Notes: a model not told the origin generated them from the letters alone. A stretch of DNA of 64,000 nt from Camarhynchus parvulus (GCF_901933205.1 NC_044574.1:3928733-3992732), one strand, 5' to 3'. Counted from the stretch's first letter, positions 10,204 through 23,865 are shown. Translations and numbers: made by a program.

Positions 10204-13200
10204 AGGGTTGCAACTGCCATTCTCTGTCAATTATTTTCTGTGGGAAATGAACTTGCTGCAGGAGATGGGGCGAGTCTCATTGAAGTCATCTGTGCTGAAT
10301 GGTTTCTTGGGGTGGTTTTTTTTTCTTTCGGGCTCCTTTTGGTAACAGAGTCAACAGATCAGTAGCCAAGACTGTATTGTCTTGATTTTTGCATGCCATT
10401 GGTGAACTTAACACTGTGCCCTGGCACTTGGAGATCTGTGCCTTTCATATTCTTGGGCTGAGGATGTTGATGCAGATGTCTTTGCCATCTGAGCAGCTCG
10501 GAGCTCTTTTCAGGCTCTCATTTAAATGCAGTGCAGCTCCCACCGCTCTTCTGGCACAGCTTTGCTCAGAGCTGAGGGGAACTCGTGCCAAATGTAAACC
10601 ATTACATGACCACATCCAGGAGCCCCATCCTCAGCTCTGCTGGGGCTGTTCAGCTTGCTGCCAGCAGGGACAGCCCCAGGGTCACTGTGGTCACTGTGGC
10701 CGCAGTCCTAAAAACCTGCATGGCCACAGCGATGGCTACACCCTGAGCAGGACAAGGGATGGGGCTGAGGATCAAAGGTTTTTGGTGGAAATCCACGTGC
10801 CCAGATTTGGCTTGCTGGTCCCCAGCTGCCAGAACAGGTTTTGGGGCAGTTGGCACACATTAAAAACAGGGAGACAAAAAGGAGGTGAAGGTTGTTTATC
10901 TCTCACTCTGCTAAACTGGGGTATTCTCCCCTCTTTTAAACCTCTTTCAGTGTTACTCTTGCTGTTGTGCATTTGAAAATCTCCATGCTGAAAAACAGTT
11001 ATTCATAATGAAGGTAAAGAATACTCTTATTCAATTAAAAGAGGTGAGTATTTGTTCTTGCAAGGTAAAATCTTCCAAATTGTTCTGTGTGCAAAAGAAG
11101 CTGGGTACACATGGATGAGCACTTCTTTCGTGGTACTCCCTAAATACTCACACGAAAACAAACAAATAAGAAAAAAGATGTTCTGTTGATAAAAGCCACA
11201 GCTTTGCAACCTCCACCTGATTTTCCTTGTTAAAAAGTAAAATTTCACTCTTTAGTGTGGATAAATACCAAACTCCAGGGAGGTCTTGGCCTCTGGGTGG
11301 TTAAAAAGAGAGATGAAAATTATCAATCCTCTGGGCAGAACACATGCTTGGGGCTGGCAGCCTGTCCCCTCTGTGAGTGTGAGCTGGTCAGCAGGGCCAG
11401 GGCTTTTTGTCTGCAGCTCCCAAGTGCCAGGACTGGGGGTTGTCACAGAGCTGCAGCTTGATGCACTCAGCTGGGTGAAAGCATTGAATCCATGCTTCTT
11501 TCATCCCTATTCAGCACAGTTTTGTGCTTGTTGTCTCCAGTTCTTTGAATCTGTTTGCTAAAGGAGTGCTCCAAGCAGTTCAAAAGCACTTAGAAATTCT
11601 TTTTTTTTCCTGCTCCATGTCAGTACATCAATGCTCCTGACACCTTGTTGCCTGGCTGGCGATGGCATCTGGGCGCCTGCTCAGGATGTGGCAGCTGCAT
11701 CCTGCAAAAATCTGTCGCTTTGCTCTTTGAAAATGCCACTGACCTTATGAAAAGCAATCTCCTGACACAGGCTGGAGGAGTAAATTACAGCACAAAGTCT
11801 CTGTGTGATATCAGGAGTAGAAAGAGAGTGGCAGAGTCACAGGGCTGCTCCCTGTGGGCACCACCATGGGGACAGGAGACAAATCCTTCACCAGTGGATC
11901 CACTGGTGTGGTGAGAGTGCCAGGCAAACTGGGCAAAATGCTGGTGAGGGGGCCATGTAAGCTGCCTGGCTGTACAGAACATGGTAAATAAATACCTTTC
12001 CCACCTGCAGGGCTCCATTGTCCTGTCATGGCACAGCCTCTTGTGCTGCCACCACAGCCAAGCACATGGGTGTAGGGCACAAACACCTCTAAGTGGTTTT
12101 GCTCTCCTAATGACTAAGCTGCTCTTTTCATTCCTTTTGTCTTTTGCTGACTCTGTTCCTGCTGCCTCCTTGCTGGCTGCCTCTGCCTTATCTCCAGCAG
12201 CCTGTGTAATAGTGCCATAACCACTAAATCCTCTCTCAGCCTCCTTGGTATTAACTGCTGTTGTCACCAGCTACTTCTTGTCAACATTACTTGATCCCCT
12301 TTGTGCACAGTCCTGTCTTAACTCATTCTACCTGAAATTCATCAGTACATTCAGGGAAGGGATATGTAGGGAAAGAGAACTCTGCCTTTCAATCCTCCTT
12401 TGTTTGGGAAAAAAAAAAATAAAAATCTCTCCCTTCCTGCAGAGCTGAGAAAGGATTTGATTTATGTTACCACAACTCTACTGATTCCACCTGAAGTTTC
12501 TCTAATTTCAACTGGTGTAAGGCAGATTAAAATCCATCTCAGAGTACAGTACCTTGCTGCTGTGGAATTACTTTTGACTGGCTAAGAGATAGGAAGCTTT
12601 TTTCCAGCCTGAAATACATTTTCATCGTTATCTCTTGCACAGGGCTCAGTGAGAGACTGTTACTGGAATTCTCTGCAAATCACCTGAATTAAGGATAATC
12701 CTTTAGCAGCCCAGGAGCAATAAAAGACTGTATGGCATGGGAGGGAATGTTTCTGCATGCCTTGAATGCAGAGGAAGCACAAAAACTGGCTGCCAGCTGC
12801 ACATCCATTCTAGGAGTGAAAAAGAATTACCTTACCTTGCCCAAGGAGGGGTGAAGGTGGCCCCAACATTTCTAACAGGCTGCCCTGTGGTTACCTCAGT
12901 GATTTGCAGCCAGTCTGGCTTTGGGTTATCTTATTGAAATGTTTCTTTTAGCAGAAAATGTTTTATTTAAGGCTGGGAATACATTTGCAAAGTATTCTGT
13001 AGCGTCCTGGTTTGTCTTGCTGCCTATTCTCTATATGGAATATCTTCTCTCTGCTCTCCCCTCATCTCTGCAGATACTTTGCTGGTCACACACCTGGTGA
13101 GGGCCAACACTGGTTTATTTTCTCCACCACTTCATTTGGTGGAGAGATAGGGAAAGCTCAACAGGTCCAACCCTCAGTTCAGTGCTCCATGAACTCCACT

Positions 13201-13535
13201 TTGCACCAGCTAAAGATACAGCCCAAATCTTACCGCTTTCCTGGAATATTCATTTATATCTCTCATCACAGATTCTCCAGCACTTCCCTCTTTGAGAGAA
13301 GTCCTAGTTTGGGCAAAGTTGTCCATCTGTTCACTGCCTTGCCAGGAGGCTCTGCGCTCCTGTCTTTTAACCAGTGCATGGCCAAACAGATCACACCAAT
13401 CTCAGCCTTCATCTTAGCTGAAGCCAACACTTTTTTTCCCCTGCCTTTCCTACCTTTTCTCACCATTATGACCCTGGCTAACCAGAAGCAAGCTAAACTT
13501 GGCTGGAATCTTTTCCTCACAAATCAGAGGGAAAA
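10204..13535. other. Unique sequence, locally richer in G+C, no gene confirmed
   Basis: The stretch 10,500-10,870 and parts of 11,300-12,200 are richer in G and C than their surroundings. A 195-codon frame (10,389-10,976 +) and a 160-codon frame (11,785-12,267 -) lie here, but neither shows a recognisable domain, and both could arise from stop-poor G+C-rich sequence. No repeat family was recognised. Confidence 0.5.
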
Positions 13536-13558
13536 AAAAAAAAATATATATATATATA
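13536..13558. repeat. Short A-run and (TA)n
   Basis: A run of A residues is followed by about eight TA units. Confidence 0.85.
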
Positions 13559-13686
13559 GTGATATTCACATTGCAAAATATATGTGTGATATCCTCATAA
13601 GTGCAAGGATTGGTCTGTAATTAAGACAGCAGGATGCTTTAAGCAATATGTCAGTGCAGAAGTAATCACACATCCCAGGCGAATGA

Positions 13687-13801
13687 ATTTATTTTATTTT
13701 ATTTTATTTTATTTTATTTTATTTTATTTTATTTTATTTTATTTTATTTTATTTTATTTTATTTTATTTTATTTTATTTTATTTTATTTTATTTTATTTT
13801 T
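13687..13801. repeat. (ATTTT)n microsatellite
   Basis: About 23 essentially perfect copies of the pentamer ATTTT, with no interruption visible. No LTR or CR1 sequence was recognised on either side, unlike the (ATAAT)n arrays at 24.2 and 49.4 kb. Confidence 0.97.
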
Positions 13802-16800
13802 CATGGTTTCAGACGTGCTGAAGGCCTGAAATCTCCTTTAGGTAATGTGTTGTCCCAGCTTCTGAGGAGTTTAGGAAGAACTGAAATTCTGGAAACTTCT
13901 GTGATTCCTTGCTAGGAGAGAAATGAGTCAGCAAGGAGTCTGGATCTTGTATAATTGATTTCATCATCTATATTTATGTGAAAGAAAGCAGGCAGGTAAG
14001 TTCTGCTCCCACTCTCATGCTCAGTCCTGAGCTGCAGTTCTTTGTGCCCTAATAGACATGGTGATGGGATTTAACAACAACCCAAATAGGGTTGCATCAG
14101 GCCCAGACTCCAGGCCAGTGTCTGATTTTGTTTCTCGTGGCTGCATTTATAATTCTTTACTATATAAAGTCATGTGTTAGCATCCAATTCTCCCATCACA
14201 ACATTGCTAGCAGGGCTTTCCTTTCACACTGTAAATATTTCAGTGTTAAATGGTCTTACCAAACACTTCATACATCCATCCCCAAGACAAGCAGTGGATG
14301 TTTCTCCTGCAGTTTTGGCCATCAATATTTGATTATTAAACCATGACATTTCTGCAATACACACAGACTCTTTGACTGGGAAGCATAAGGAAGCCAGGAG
14401 TCCATCAGAAGGGTTGGTTAAGGCTGTGGGGGTCTGTGAAAGTGCACAAGTGTTTTGTGCTGAATTCTGTGCAGATTTCCAATGAAGGAATGCAAAAAAA
14501 AAAGGGGGGGAAAGTGCCTTATTTCCCTTAAATTATGAACTACAGGAACAGTCATTTCAGCTCTATTTGAAAAGGATTTACATGGATGAAGAAGAGGCTG
14601 TCAGGCGAAAGAGCAAATGAGGGTGTGAGATGAGAATGACCTGACCAAGAGAGTTCCTCAATCCTGAAGTCATTGCATCACCCAAAATTAAATATAGCTT
14701 GGATCTGGCTATGCCAGGAGTGCTCGGAGATGAGTCAGAGTCAAGCCAAACCCACCCAGCAGAGAGACAGAGAAGAGCACACAAGTTGCCTGTGTCTGAA
14801 GAACTCAAGTGAGTGGATGTTTGGTAGGGAAAGGAATAAAAATTCAGTTTTGACTGCGCTGATTTTAGGTCTGCTAGGAACTTTCAGGTGGATATTGCCA
14901 CATATTAAGGTAGGAAATATTGAAGATGATTCCTAGGCTGACCCTAATGCAACACAGAGTCCAAGAGACCCCAAACCTGCAGCTCAGGGCATCCCCTTGG
15001 TATTCCTGAGCTTTTCAGAAGCTTAAGCAAACCAGACCAAATTAGATTTATGCAGTTAAGTAAAAGGCTGAGGTTTAAATCCTGGTAAAGCTGCTTCATT
15101 CCCTGCTCCTCTGTATTTTAAAGGGCAGGCTGCCAGCCAGTGAAGCACTGACCCCATCTCTGTGCAGCCTCCCCTTCCCCTCACAAACCCTGCTCGTGTT
15201 TGGTTTGAAAACCTGCAGCAGTAAATGTACAAGACTACGTGACCTGCATAATCCTGCAGCACAGCAAACTCAGAACCCCATAACTCACTGTTTACAAACA
15301 CATTTACAAGTCTTTTAGCTGGTGATGGGAGTAAATGAGCAAACAGGCTCAGCAGGCGCTTACCTGATTTCCCGAGCACAGTAAAGACATTTAGTTTATT
15401 CCAAAAAGCTATAGGGCATAAAATGGGAGGAGAAGCTCTTCCTGATTCTGATTTCTAAATATATTAGGTGCAAACACTTCATTTTCATGAGAAAGTTTAA
15501 CATTTGGCTCTATGAATATGAATCTTTGTTATCAGCTCAGATGAAGATTGTCATCTTTCAAACCCATCACTTCTGCCACATCTATTAGATAAGGTTCTTT
15601 TCTGTCATTTTCCCATCCAGCTCAGTGTCTGATAGTAGGAAATTAGCACAGGGCTATAAATTCTCCCTGCTGTCTGATTTTGTCCTCAGCAGATATATTT
15701 TTCTCATTCAATTCCATTTCTTATTTTGTCGCTGCATTGTATTTCAGAAATAGCTTGCTGGGGTTTTTTTTGTTGGGATTTTTGTTGCTGTTCTTCAAGC
15801 AATTACCATGCTACAGCTACAAAAAGTCATTTGCTTTCATTCAGGAAGGCTTCTTGCTCAGTGCCAATATAGAATATTGTAATATGCTGCAAATCCTTCA
15901 TTTCTATTTAGGTTTGGAGTGTGCCTATTAGTTTCTAGGGAATAAATCATCACTGTCTGATGACTGAAATGACCTTAAGTCTCAACAGCAATTTTAAATG
16001 AAGCTAAGATGATTCTCATTAAACACACGTAATTTTGCCAAGCATTTCAGTTATTTACTTTCTTTCTTGATGCTCTGTATCATTTCAAATCCTTTTCTGC
16101 AGCTAATTATCAAACTATATTTCATTCTAAGTCTGATTGATACTTCCATGCCTGTTCAGGAGCTGTAGGTATGATAGCAAAACGTGCTCTCATCAGAGCA
16201 CCACGAATTTTCTGGGAATTGAATTTCACCTTGAATCACTCCAGCTTAGCCACGATATCTTTTATTAGCTTTACCTTAAAGCCTCTTTCTCAGGAATTTC
16301 CTATGTGGTTATCTCTCAAAACGCTTTCTGATATCATTGCTTGTGATATTTAACCTCACCATTCTATCCAGACTACACATTGATTTACCACCTTCCTGAT
16401 ACTGATTTCCCATCATCAATGCCAATTCGAGCTACTTTGAGCACATTCAGCAATAAGACACCTGAAATACCCACGCTGTGGAAATTTTATGGTTTGAGAG
16501 CCAAGATTTTTTTTATAACTCTTAAGTGCACCTTCAGATTCTTTATTGCACTGGGTATGAAGTTAAATTTACCAAGCAGCATAAATCTCTTCCACCTCTG
16601 AGCCCTGTGGAAAAGAAATCATTAAAGGGACATTGCTGTATCATATGCTGAAGGTGGTGAAGGGAAGGAGAAAGACTGAAGCAAAATGTTCACAGGATGA
16701 TGCCTGGATTTCGGTATCCAGGACAAGATGTAACTTCAAATTTCTGACATCTGTGGTGCCAACACCCATCCCACACTACTGGGAGAGGAATGTGCCCTTG

Positions 16801-19800
16801 GAGGGGAAGATTCATGTGACCAGGTTTAGAAAACTGCTCCAGGATGAGATGATTCATCCCTTCTTCTCTCCATTGCCTGGAGGCAAAGTGGACATCCAAA
16901 CCCAACAGAAATATCCCCACTGGATGCTTGGAGTTAAACAAGATGGATCCCACAAGTGCATCTGTGTTTAACAACCCCACTAGTACATCTGTATTTAAAG
17001 ACTTGACATTGAAGCCAACTCAAAATGTCCCATCTTCAAAATTTCTTTCTAGATTTACATGATCAAAATCTCTAAAATGCCTCTTTTTCAGGAGGTCTGA
17101 GTGCTCTTGGTTCCCATTCAAAACACACAGGAGCATGGAGTCTCTTTAAAGAATTTTATGTTGAAATCAATCTAATTCTGCCTCCACTCAGGACAGTTTT
17201 AAAATATGGTTTTAGCAGGAATATTTCCCTGACTCTGACACTTTAAATAGTCACTTATGTATGCTTTCCTAAACCCATATTTTTAGGTATCTGCCTTAAA
17301 ATGTCCCCACTTTCAAAAACTGCTGTTGGCATTAGTCAGAAGCCTTTGTAACAACTGCCTTTGGTTATGATGATTATGCTTCTTTTTTGTTGCTTCTCTC
17401 ATTTTTCTCTGTTAACGAAATAAAATAGACCTGCCTCAATTATAAGACTTTCTGAATTACCAGGCTTGTGGGCTGCTTTGGGATTCTAATACTGCAAAGA
17501 ATGTTGAAAGTAACAAGAAAATCACAAAACCAGATGTATGCATTATAAATTGGCAAAACCTAATTTTATTTTTTTTTTGTTTCAGGCTCCGTTTTGGTGA
17601 CCTACCTACTTGGCAAAGTTCTTCTAATAGCTGAGTTATTTTATCCTCAGAGGAATTTTGAATTTAAGTACAAGTCCATACATTTTGGCCAAAATGAGCC
17701 TGCAAAATTAACACTATTTTGGATAGCAGGGGAAAAAAAACCCTGGAATCATCATCTAAAGGCATTTGAAAATGTTCCAGGAACATCATTACATATGTAT
17801 TTTTAGTCTTCCTACTGGCAGCAAGAGCAGTGTAAGACAAATTTGCATTTCAAGGCTGGAACCAACTGCATTTTGCATGGATCTGATAAAAACATCAGAA
17901 GAACAAGGAGATACTTTGGCACACACGTACATTTCCTAAAACTACAAAAAAAAAATTATAGAATTTTGAGGATGCATTTCTACCCCTCCCACTTGAAAGT
18001 TTTGCTACCTTGTTTCCCTTGAATGAGGTGCAAATAGGGCTGACCTCCTAGAAACCTCATTCATCTCTATGGGGTTTTTCATGTATATCCCACAAAAGAA
18101 ATGTCTCAGTGAGTTTACAGATATTGTACAGATACTCAGGAAGAGCAGAGACACATTTAAATTTATCCCGGTGGTAACAAGTGGGATTTTTCATGGAATC
18201 TGTTTTTTTCTGGAGCCCCATAGTATCTCCTTCTCAAAACTTGAGCACCTGATCTTTTGCTGGCTCCCAAAAGTGAAGGCAGATCAAGAAGTTACAACCT
18301 GGCCTTGCAGAGTCATCTCCTGAGTTTGTTTCACTGTAGGCTTCAGGGGCACTAATGGAAAAGTTTTTGAGGCAAAGCAGAGGATGCAGAGATCAAAATG
18401 TACCACTGAATATTTCCACCACTGCTCTCTGGCAGCAGCAACAGGAGGGTACAGATAAAATCTGGGCTATTTGCACAGGATGCTGCACAGCTCCAAAAAT
18501 GTTGCTTTTTATTGCACTTCCTGACTTTGAAGAATCTCTAGTTGCATGTGATGGCAGAAGGTGTTTTATTTTCCAAACTGTGCTTGTACAGAAGAGATGT
18601 GTAGGGACAACAAAATGTCTCTTGGAGACATTTTATTCCTGCACACAGTTTTGTTTGATTCCAGGTGGGTGATGTTGGGTATGGAAGCACTCACTCTTCA
18701 CTCTCTTGAAGCAGCATCTGTTCTTTTAGCACTGCAAGCTGAAAAAGGAATATCAGAAACAAGACATCCTTATTTCTCAGGGAAAATGTCAGAGAAAATA
18801 AAAGGCTTATCTGAGTATAAAGTAAATATCCACAATTACTAGAGAATGTAGCTCTTGCAGCTAGGGAGGAAGTAAAAAGCCTTGTTTGACGCACAACCTT
18901 TGCAGCAAACAGAAATAGATTGGCAAAAGTTTCCTGATCAAGCTGCTCTGCAACTTTTTCAAGTTCTGCTGTGTCAAATTTGGGTTTCAGCCCTGGCACT
19001 CCCCCAGCACATCTCCTGCTCCTCTGCATCCAGCTCTGCCTCTCCCCAGCTCCATCCTGGCCCTGCAGCTGCCTTTGGAGCTGGGCAGGAGGAAGGGAAG
19101 AGCCACCCTGACCAGGGGCACATTCCTGGCTCCAGCATTGTCCAACCTCAGTGCTCAGCCAACCCTGGAAACACTCACAGAATCCTTTGCAATTCCCCAG
19201 ACCTGGTGGCATTCTGGGATCAGGCTCCTTAGAAGCTGCCCCAGGATGAAAACTGAACTGCAGCCCAGAGCAAATTACATTTCTCTAGGGACAAGCAGGG
19301 CTCTTTTATCCTCATTTCTTTTGATCTGATAACCTTTCTATCTCTTTCCCTTTTGAACATCTTTCTCAGTTTCAACCAGAGAAGTCTCTGAGCTGTCAAG
19401 CTCCACCAGCCTTTAGGAAGAAAGAAGAAAGAGGGAAGGTTTTAGCATGTTAATCTCATCCCTCAGAGAAATACCTGCTAACTCATCAGTGTGTGTGTCC
19501 TGCCTGGGACACAGGCCACCTCCTTAGTCCAGCAGGTGGGAGAGGTGGCAATGAGGCCAGGAAAGAGGAGTGATTTAGGATGCAAATCCCAGGAATCCCA
19601 GGTTTTTACCTGCTATTGAACAGCATCTTTAAGCTTCTATGATCACCACAAGACCATGTAGCAATGCAGTCCAAAGGCTAATTATGATTTTACTGCAAGA
19701 ATTACTCCTCTTTCCTGTTAAAAAAAGTTGCCATTCTATTTCAGGAAATAGTATTTGTTCTAAAAAATTAAGAAAGTGCTAAACAGAGCTCTGCAGCTAC

Positions 19801-20695
19801 ATCATCTCTATAGCTCATTTATTTATACATATTTATAATGTTGTGGATCATTTTTTCCTCTCTAAGATGAATGATCTCATTTTATAATAATTGTTGCTAC
19901 AATTCAGAGAATCAATTCCATTTCTCCTGTGTCTGCTTTTGAGTTTAGGTGCCTGGAACTGCACATGGCATTCAAGGTGAAAAAGCATTTTGATTTACAT
20001 AGGTTTGTATCATTTTCTTTATTATTCCCCGTTGTGATTTTCATTGCACACTTACAATTCTGTTCCACTGACCTTGCCTCCACAGTAAACACTTTCATTA
20101 AGTTATTTATAATGACTCACAGATCTACTAGAGCTGAAACAATGTAGAATTTCCATAGCCAGCTGCATAAAATAAATATTTGAGTATTTCAAGATACTAT
20201 GCATTATTTTTGCATCTCAGCATTGAATTTCCTCTGTTGTTCATACAGCTTGGAAGGCTCCTTTTGTCAGAATTTCTTCTGCCTTGGAAACCACAGGAGT
20301 TACCTGCAAATTCCCCTTTTTCCCTGCTCTCTGTCTCTTGTAGATTATTAAAACATCCTTTAAACACCACCATGTTTGGAGGGCACCTCTCAGCTTCCCC
20401 ACTGACAGCTTTTCCTTGAGGAAAAATGAGCTTGTCCCTCTCTTCACTGAAATACTGAAGGGTTTCAGCAAATTGACATCTTTATGCCAGCATTCCTCTA
20501 CTTGCAGCAGCACACCTGGAAGCAGGAATGTGCTCCCAGAGCAGGAATTGGTATTCTGTGCCTGCTTGGCTTTGCTCTGCTGATGCAGAGCAGATGTAAG
20601 CTCAAGGCAGGGCAGGAGAACAGTGGGATTGCTGTAGAGCTCATGTCTTTGAGACTCCAAACCAGCCCAGCACTGAGCTATGTCACAGCATGCAG
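13802..20695. other. 6.9-kb repeat-free block, no gene seen
   Basis: This is the longest stretch without any recognisable CR1, LTR or long simple repeat. An A/G run sits at about 14,494-14,512. Frames such as 15,056-15,379 (-), 16,633-16,971 (+) and 18,691-19,212 (-) carry no family signature. The region 18,960-19,260 is richer in G+C. Old unrecognised repeats or conserved non-coding elements cannot be excluded by eye. Confidence 0.5.
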
Positions 20696-20699
20696 CACA

Positions 20700-20768
20700 T
20701 TTGGGGGTTGGAACTAGGTGGTTTTTAAGATCTCTTCGAACCCAAGCTAAACTACAGTTCTGTGATTT
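20700..20768 (+). mobile_element. CR1 LINE 3' tail
   Basis: GGGGGTTGGAACTAGGTGG, then TTTTTAAGATCTCTTC, a degraded CCAACCCAAAC block and TTCTGTGATT match the last roughly 70 bp of CR1 in sense orientation. Confidence 0.85.
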
Positions 20769-21225
20769 AGGTATTACTCTTGTAATTTAAACTCTGGGTT
20801 TAAGCTAAATATTCATCCTGGTGTCGTGATCAATTCATCCCTAATATTCTGAGCTGAAGTTTTGTGCCAGCAAGAGGCTCCAGTGGTGGCCTGAATCTCC
20901 ACACTCATCAATCAGCTCCACCAAAATCCCACCCACAAAATAACACCTACAATTATGCAACACCCATCCTAACTTCCAGGCAGGAAGGTAATGTGTTCAT
21001 TCCCACCCTCCCCTCCAAACTCTCTCTATGTTAGAACAGAGGGCTCTGCTGAGCCCGTGGTGATGCAGCAGTGATTCAAGGGCTGCCCAGAGCTGGATTC
21101 AGGACTCACAGGGAGGTAATTCTGATTTAGCTCCATGCAGATGAGCAGCCTGTGCCAGCAGCTGCTCAGTTCTCCAGCACCTGACAACAGCAGACCAAAA
21201 CCAGAACAGAATTAGGTGACCCAGC
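20769..21225. other. Unique sequence, no gene seen
   Basis: No exon or repeat recognised between the CR1 tail and the LTR at 21,232. Confidence 0.55.
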
Positions 21226-21231
21226 CACAGG

Positions 21232-21945
21232 TGTCTTAGGTGGCAAATTGAAGATGTGACCAGGGGTGTGTATTTTATTGCCACCTGTTAGAGGTGGGGC
21301 AGTTATCTGCTGTTCATTTTCTTTATCTCTTCCACAACCAATCCTCCCTCCAGGAGATCTCTGCTGTTCATGGGCCATTAATTATTAATTACCTTCTGTT
21401 CATGGGCCAGTGAGTGTCCCTGCATGGCTGATCAAATTCCATCATCCCATGGGGAGATGCTCTGCCCAGGGGAGGAGCCAAGCATTCCTACCTGGATACA
21501 ATCTGAGGTTTGGAACAGCACAGCAGCCTTTGCCCACTGCATTCCCAGAGGAGCAGCTTTCTGCTGCCCTGCATTGCCAGAGGGAACCCAGGCCCATCTG
21601 CAGCAGCCCTGGAGCTGCAGAGGAAAACTCCCCCCTTGTGCAGGATCCCTGCTCCAGCAGAAGCACAGCTGGCACTGCAGGAGGGCTGAGCCCCCATGGG
21701 ATGGGGCTGTGCCACCCCCTGACACACAGGGGGTCAGCTCCTGCTCTGACTCTGGCAGTGTTGTTTTTGTATTACCGCATTTTTAATTTTCCTAATAAAG
21801 AACTGTTATTCTTATTCCCATATCTTTGCCTGAGAGCCTCTTAATTTCAAAATTATAATAATTCAGAGGTAGGGGGTTTACATTTTCCATTTCAAGGGAG
21901 GCTCCTGCCTTCCTTAGCAGTCATCCCTCTTTTCAAACCAAGACA
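21232..21945 (+). mobile_element. Solo LTR, long (714 bp) family
   Basis: The element starts TGTCTTAGG and ends CCAAGACA, giving a perfect 6-bp terminal inverted repeat (TGTCTT/AAGACA). CACAG lies one base outside the left end (21,226-21,230) and directly outside the right end (21,946-21,950), consistent with a 5-bp target duplication plus one extra G on the left. A polyadenylation signal sits at 21,794-21,799, followed by U5-like sequence. A 14-bp direct repeat, CTGTTCATGGGCCA, occurs at 21,364 and 21,396. The frames of 77-144 codons inside it are LTR artefacts. It is unrelated to the TGT...ACAATA LTRs elsewhere. A 5-bp duplication would fit an ERVL-type element, but that is inference. Confidence 0.88.
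21794..21799 (+). promoter_or_regulatory. LTR polyadenylation signal AATAAA
   Basis: AATAAA in the 3' third of the 714-bp LTR, where the R/U5 boundary would be expected. Confidence 0.75.
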
Positions 21946-21950
21946 CACAG

Positions 21951-23699
21951 ATTCATTTATTTCCAGTATCAAACCTTGTAGTTGTCTTTTTCTTTAAAAT
22001 TACTATCCAAGATAACCCAAAACCAGAAGAATGCACTGGCTGTTAGTCTGTGTAAAATAATGTCAAATTCAGCTACAACTGTGTTGGTATTTTGGGGGTA
22101 TTTACTTAACTTAATGAGGGATGTGATCAGCACTAATGGGGAAAGCACCGTGTTTTCATATATGTATGCAAATGTAAGTAATTAGAATGTGCAAATGAGG
22201 AGTAGGTGTCCAGGGGAAGGTTGCTGTTTGCTTTCTATTGCTTGTGCATGATAATTATCAAAATAATTTTTGAAAATGGTCCTCTCTTCTTTTACTCCAA
22301 GGTTAATAATATAATTCAATGGGCTTTAAAAAGGCCAGGCTTGCATTACAGCTTTGGCACACTTCCCACAGTGTTATACAAATTCATAAGCTGATCTAGA
22401 GCCTTTAAATTCTTCCCTTGACAAGACATTGTCCTTTCCATCACATGGGCAGCTGATCTAGACGTGTATGACTGATATGGATATTATTATTATTATTGTC
22501 AAACACAGGTTTAAATTTAAGGTGTGAGTAAAATCAGTCCTGGTTTTCCAAGGGTTTTCCTGGTTTTTTATTCCCCAAGGAATAGAATTACAGAGAATTT
22601 ATTGACATTTGTATATCTGATATTAACTGCCCATGAATCAGCAGCTTATGAGTGAGGGGTTTGTCAGGCATTTTTTGAGAAACAGCCCCCATAGAGTCAT
22701 TGCTCTTGAAATCATCTCCTTGAATATTTGTACATAATGGCTTAAATAAAATGCTCAGATTGGAAAATCTCAGTCATGGGAAGTAGGGAAATTTTATCTT
22801 TGAACAAGCATTTGCCTCCTCTGAAGTCTGATTCCATCAGTCCTGAGCACACAGAAATTGGAACTATTAGACAGGATTCAGCTCAGAGCCTGCAGCCTGC
22901 CATACACACTGGAGATGCAAGGTATCAGTCACAGGGAGACAGTTCAAATAGTGCAGTAAAATGCAAGGAAAATCACACAAAATTCTGTTCTTTCCTCTCT
23001 AAACTCTCCCTGGTTTGGTTTTTTTTTGGTCACTTTCAATCTATTTCTTTTTTTTCTATTCACACATTAGCCTGAAAAATTATGACTAGATACAGTAAAG
23101 CTGTAAGACTGAAATCCGGTCAGTGCTTTTAATTTTGACAAAGCTTTGCTTTGAATGACGCATACACCAAAAAACAAATGAAAAATATAAAGCTGAAGCT
23201 GGATAGGGAAACATTAATAAATCTCTACCTGTTGACCAGCTTCAAGGAGCAGTTCCAAACCAAATCCTCCAACAGCTCCTGAAGTGTTCAGCACATATTT
23301 GACATTATAATACCCAGCATGGTGAGCCCATCTCTGAGTGCAGCCCCTCATTTCACACCTCAGCACGTTGCTGCTCCCCACAGCAAAGCAGGGAATGTAT
23401 CCCTGTGCCTTCCAAAAGGGAGTGGGCAGAGATGGAGCCAGGTTTGCACCTGAGTGCGCGGGGGATTCTGATCTGATTGATGCCAGCTTAAGTGACCCCT
23501 CTATTTAGTGTCCTAGTGACCCAAAACTTAAAAATATAATAATAAACATATTTCCCTTCATCCAGAGCAAAGCTGTGCTGAACATTTGCATCCTGCTGTT
23601 CTCCAAGCAAACATTTTGACTCTTGGCTGGAACCCTGGGATTAGTGAAGGACATGGAGATGAGAAAGGCTCTTGCAGAGAAAAAACCGTCAGGGAGGCA
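21951..23699. other. Unique sequence with a short (ATT)n, no gene seen
   Basis: An (ATT)5 run lies at about 22,483-22,498. No exon, RNA gene or dispersed repeat was recognised. Confidence 0.6.
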
Positions 23700-23865
23700 T
23701 AAACTGGACTTGGAGCTCCACTGAGCACTGTGTCCAGTCATGGACACCACAGCTGAAAGAAAATATGGTCCATCTGGAGGGAGTCCAGAAAGGAGGAGTG
23801 AGAGTGATCAAATTGTTGTGTGAGCGAGCTGTGGAGCTGAAGGAAGTGGAGGCTGAGACCAAGGG
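23700..23865 (+). mobile_element. CR1 LINE fragment interrupted by an LTR
   Basis: GAGCACTGTGTCCAGT, a degraded GAAAGA..ATGG..CAT block, GGAGGGAGTCCAGAAAGGAG and GTGATCAAATTG match the CR1 segment that lies about 400-600 bp from its 3' end. The fragment stops where the LTR at 23,866 begins. I could not recognise the continuation beyond the LTR. Confidence 0.68.

Noticed and set aside
10389..10976. 195-codon open frame
   Set aside because: No recognisable domain, no signal or membrane segment of note beyond a short hydrophobic end, and it lies in a G+C-richer stop-poor stretch.
13012..13620. 202-codon open frame
   Set aside because: It runs through a poly-A and (TA)n tract and has no recognisable domain.
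21410..21844. 144-codon frame and its antisense partners
   Set aside because: Entirely within the 714-bp solo LTR.
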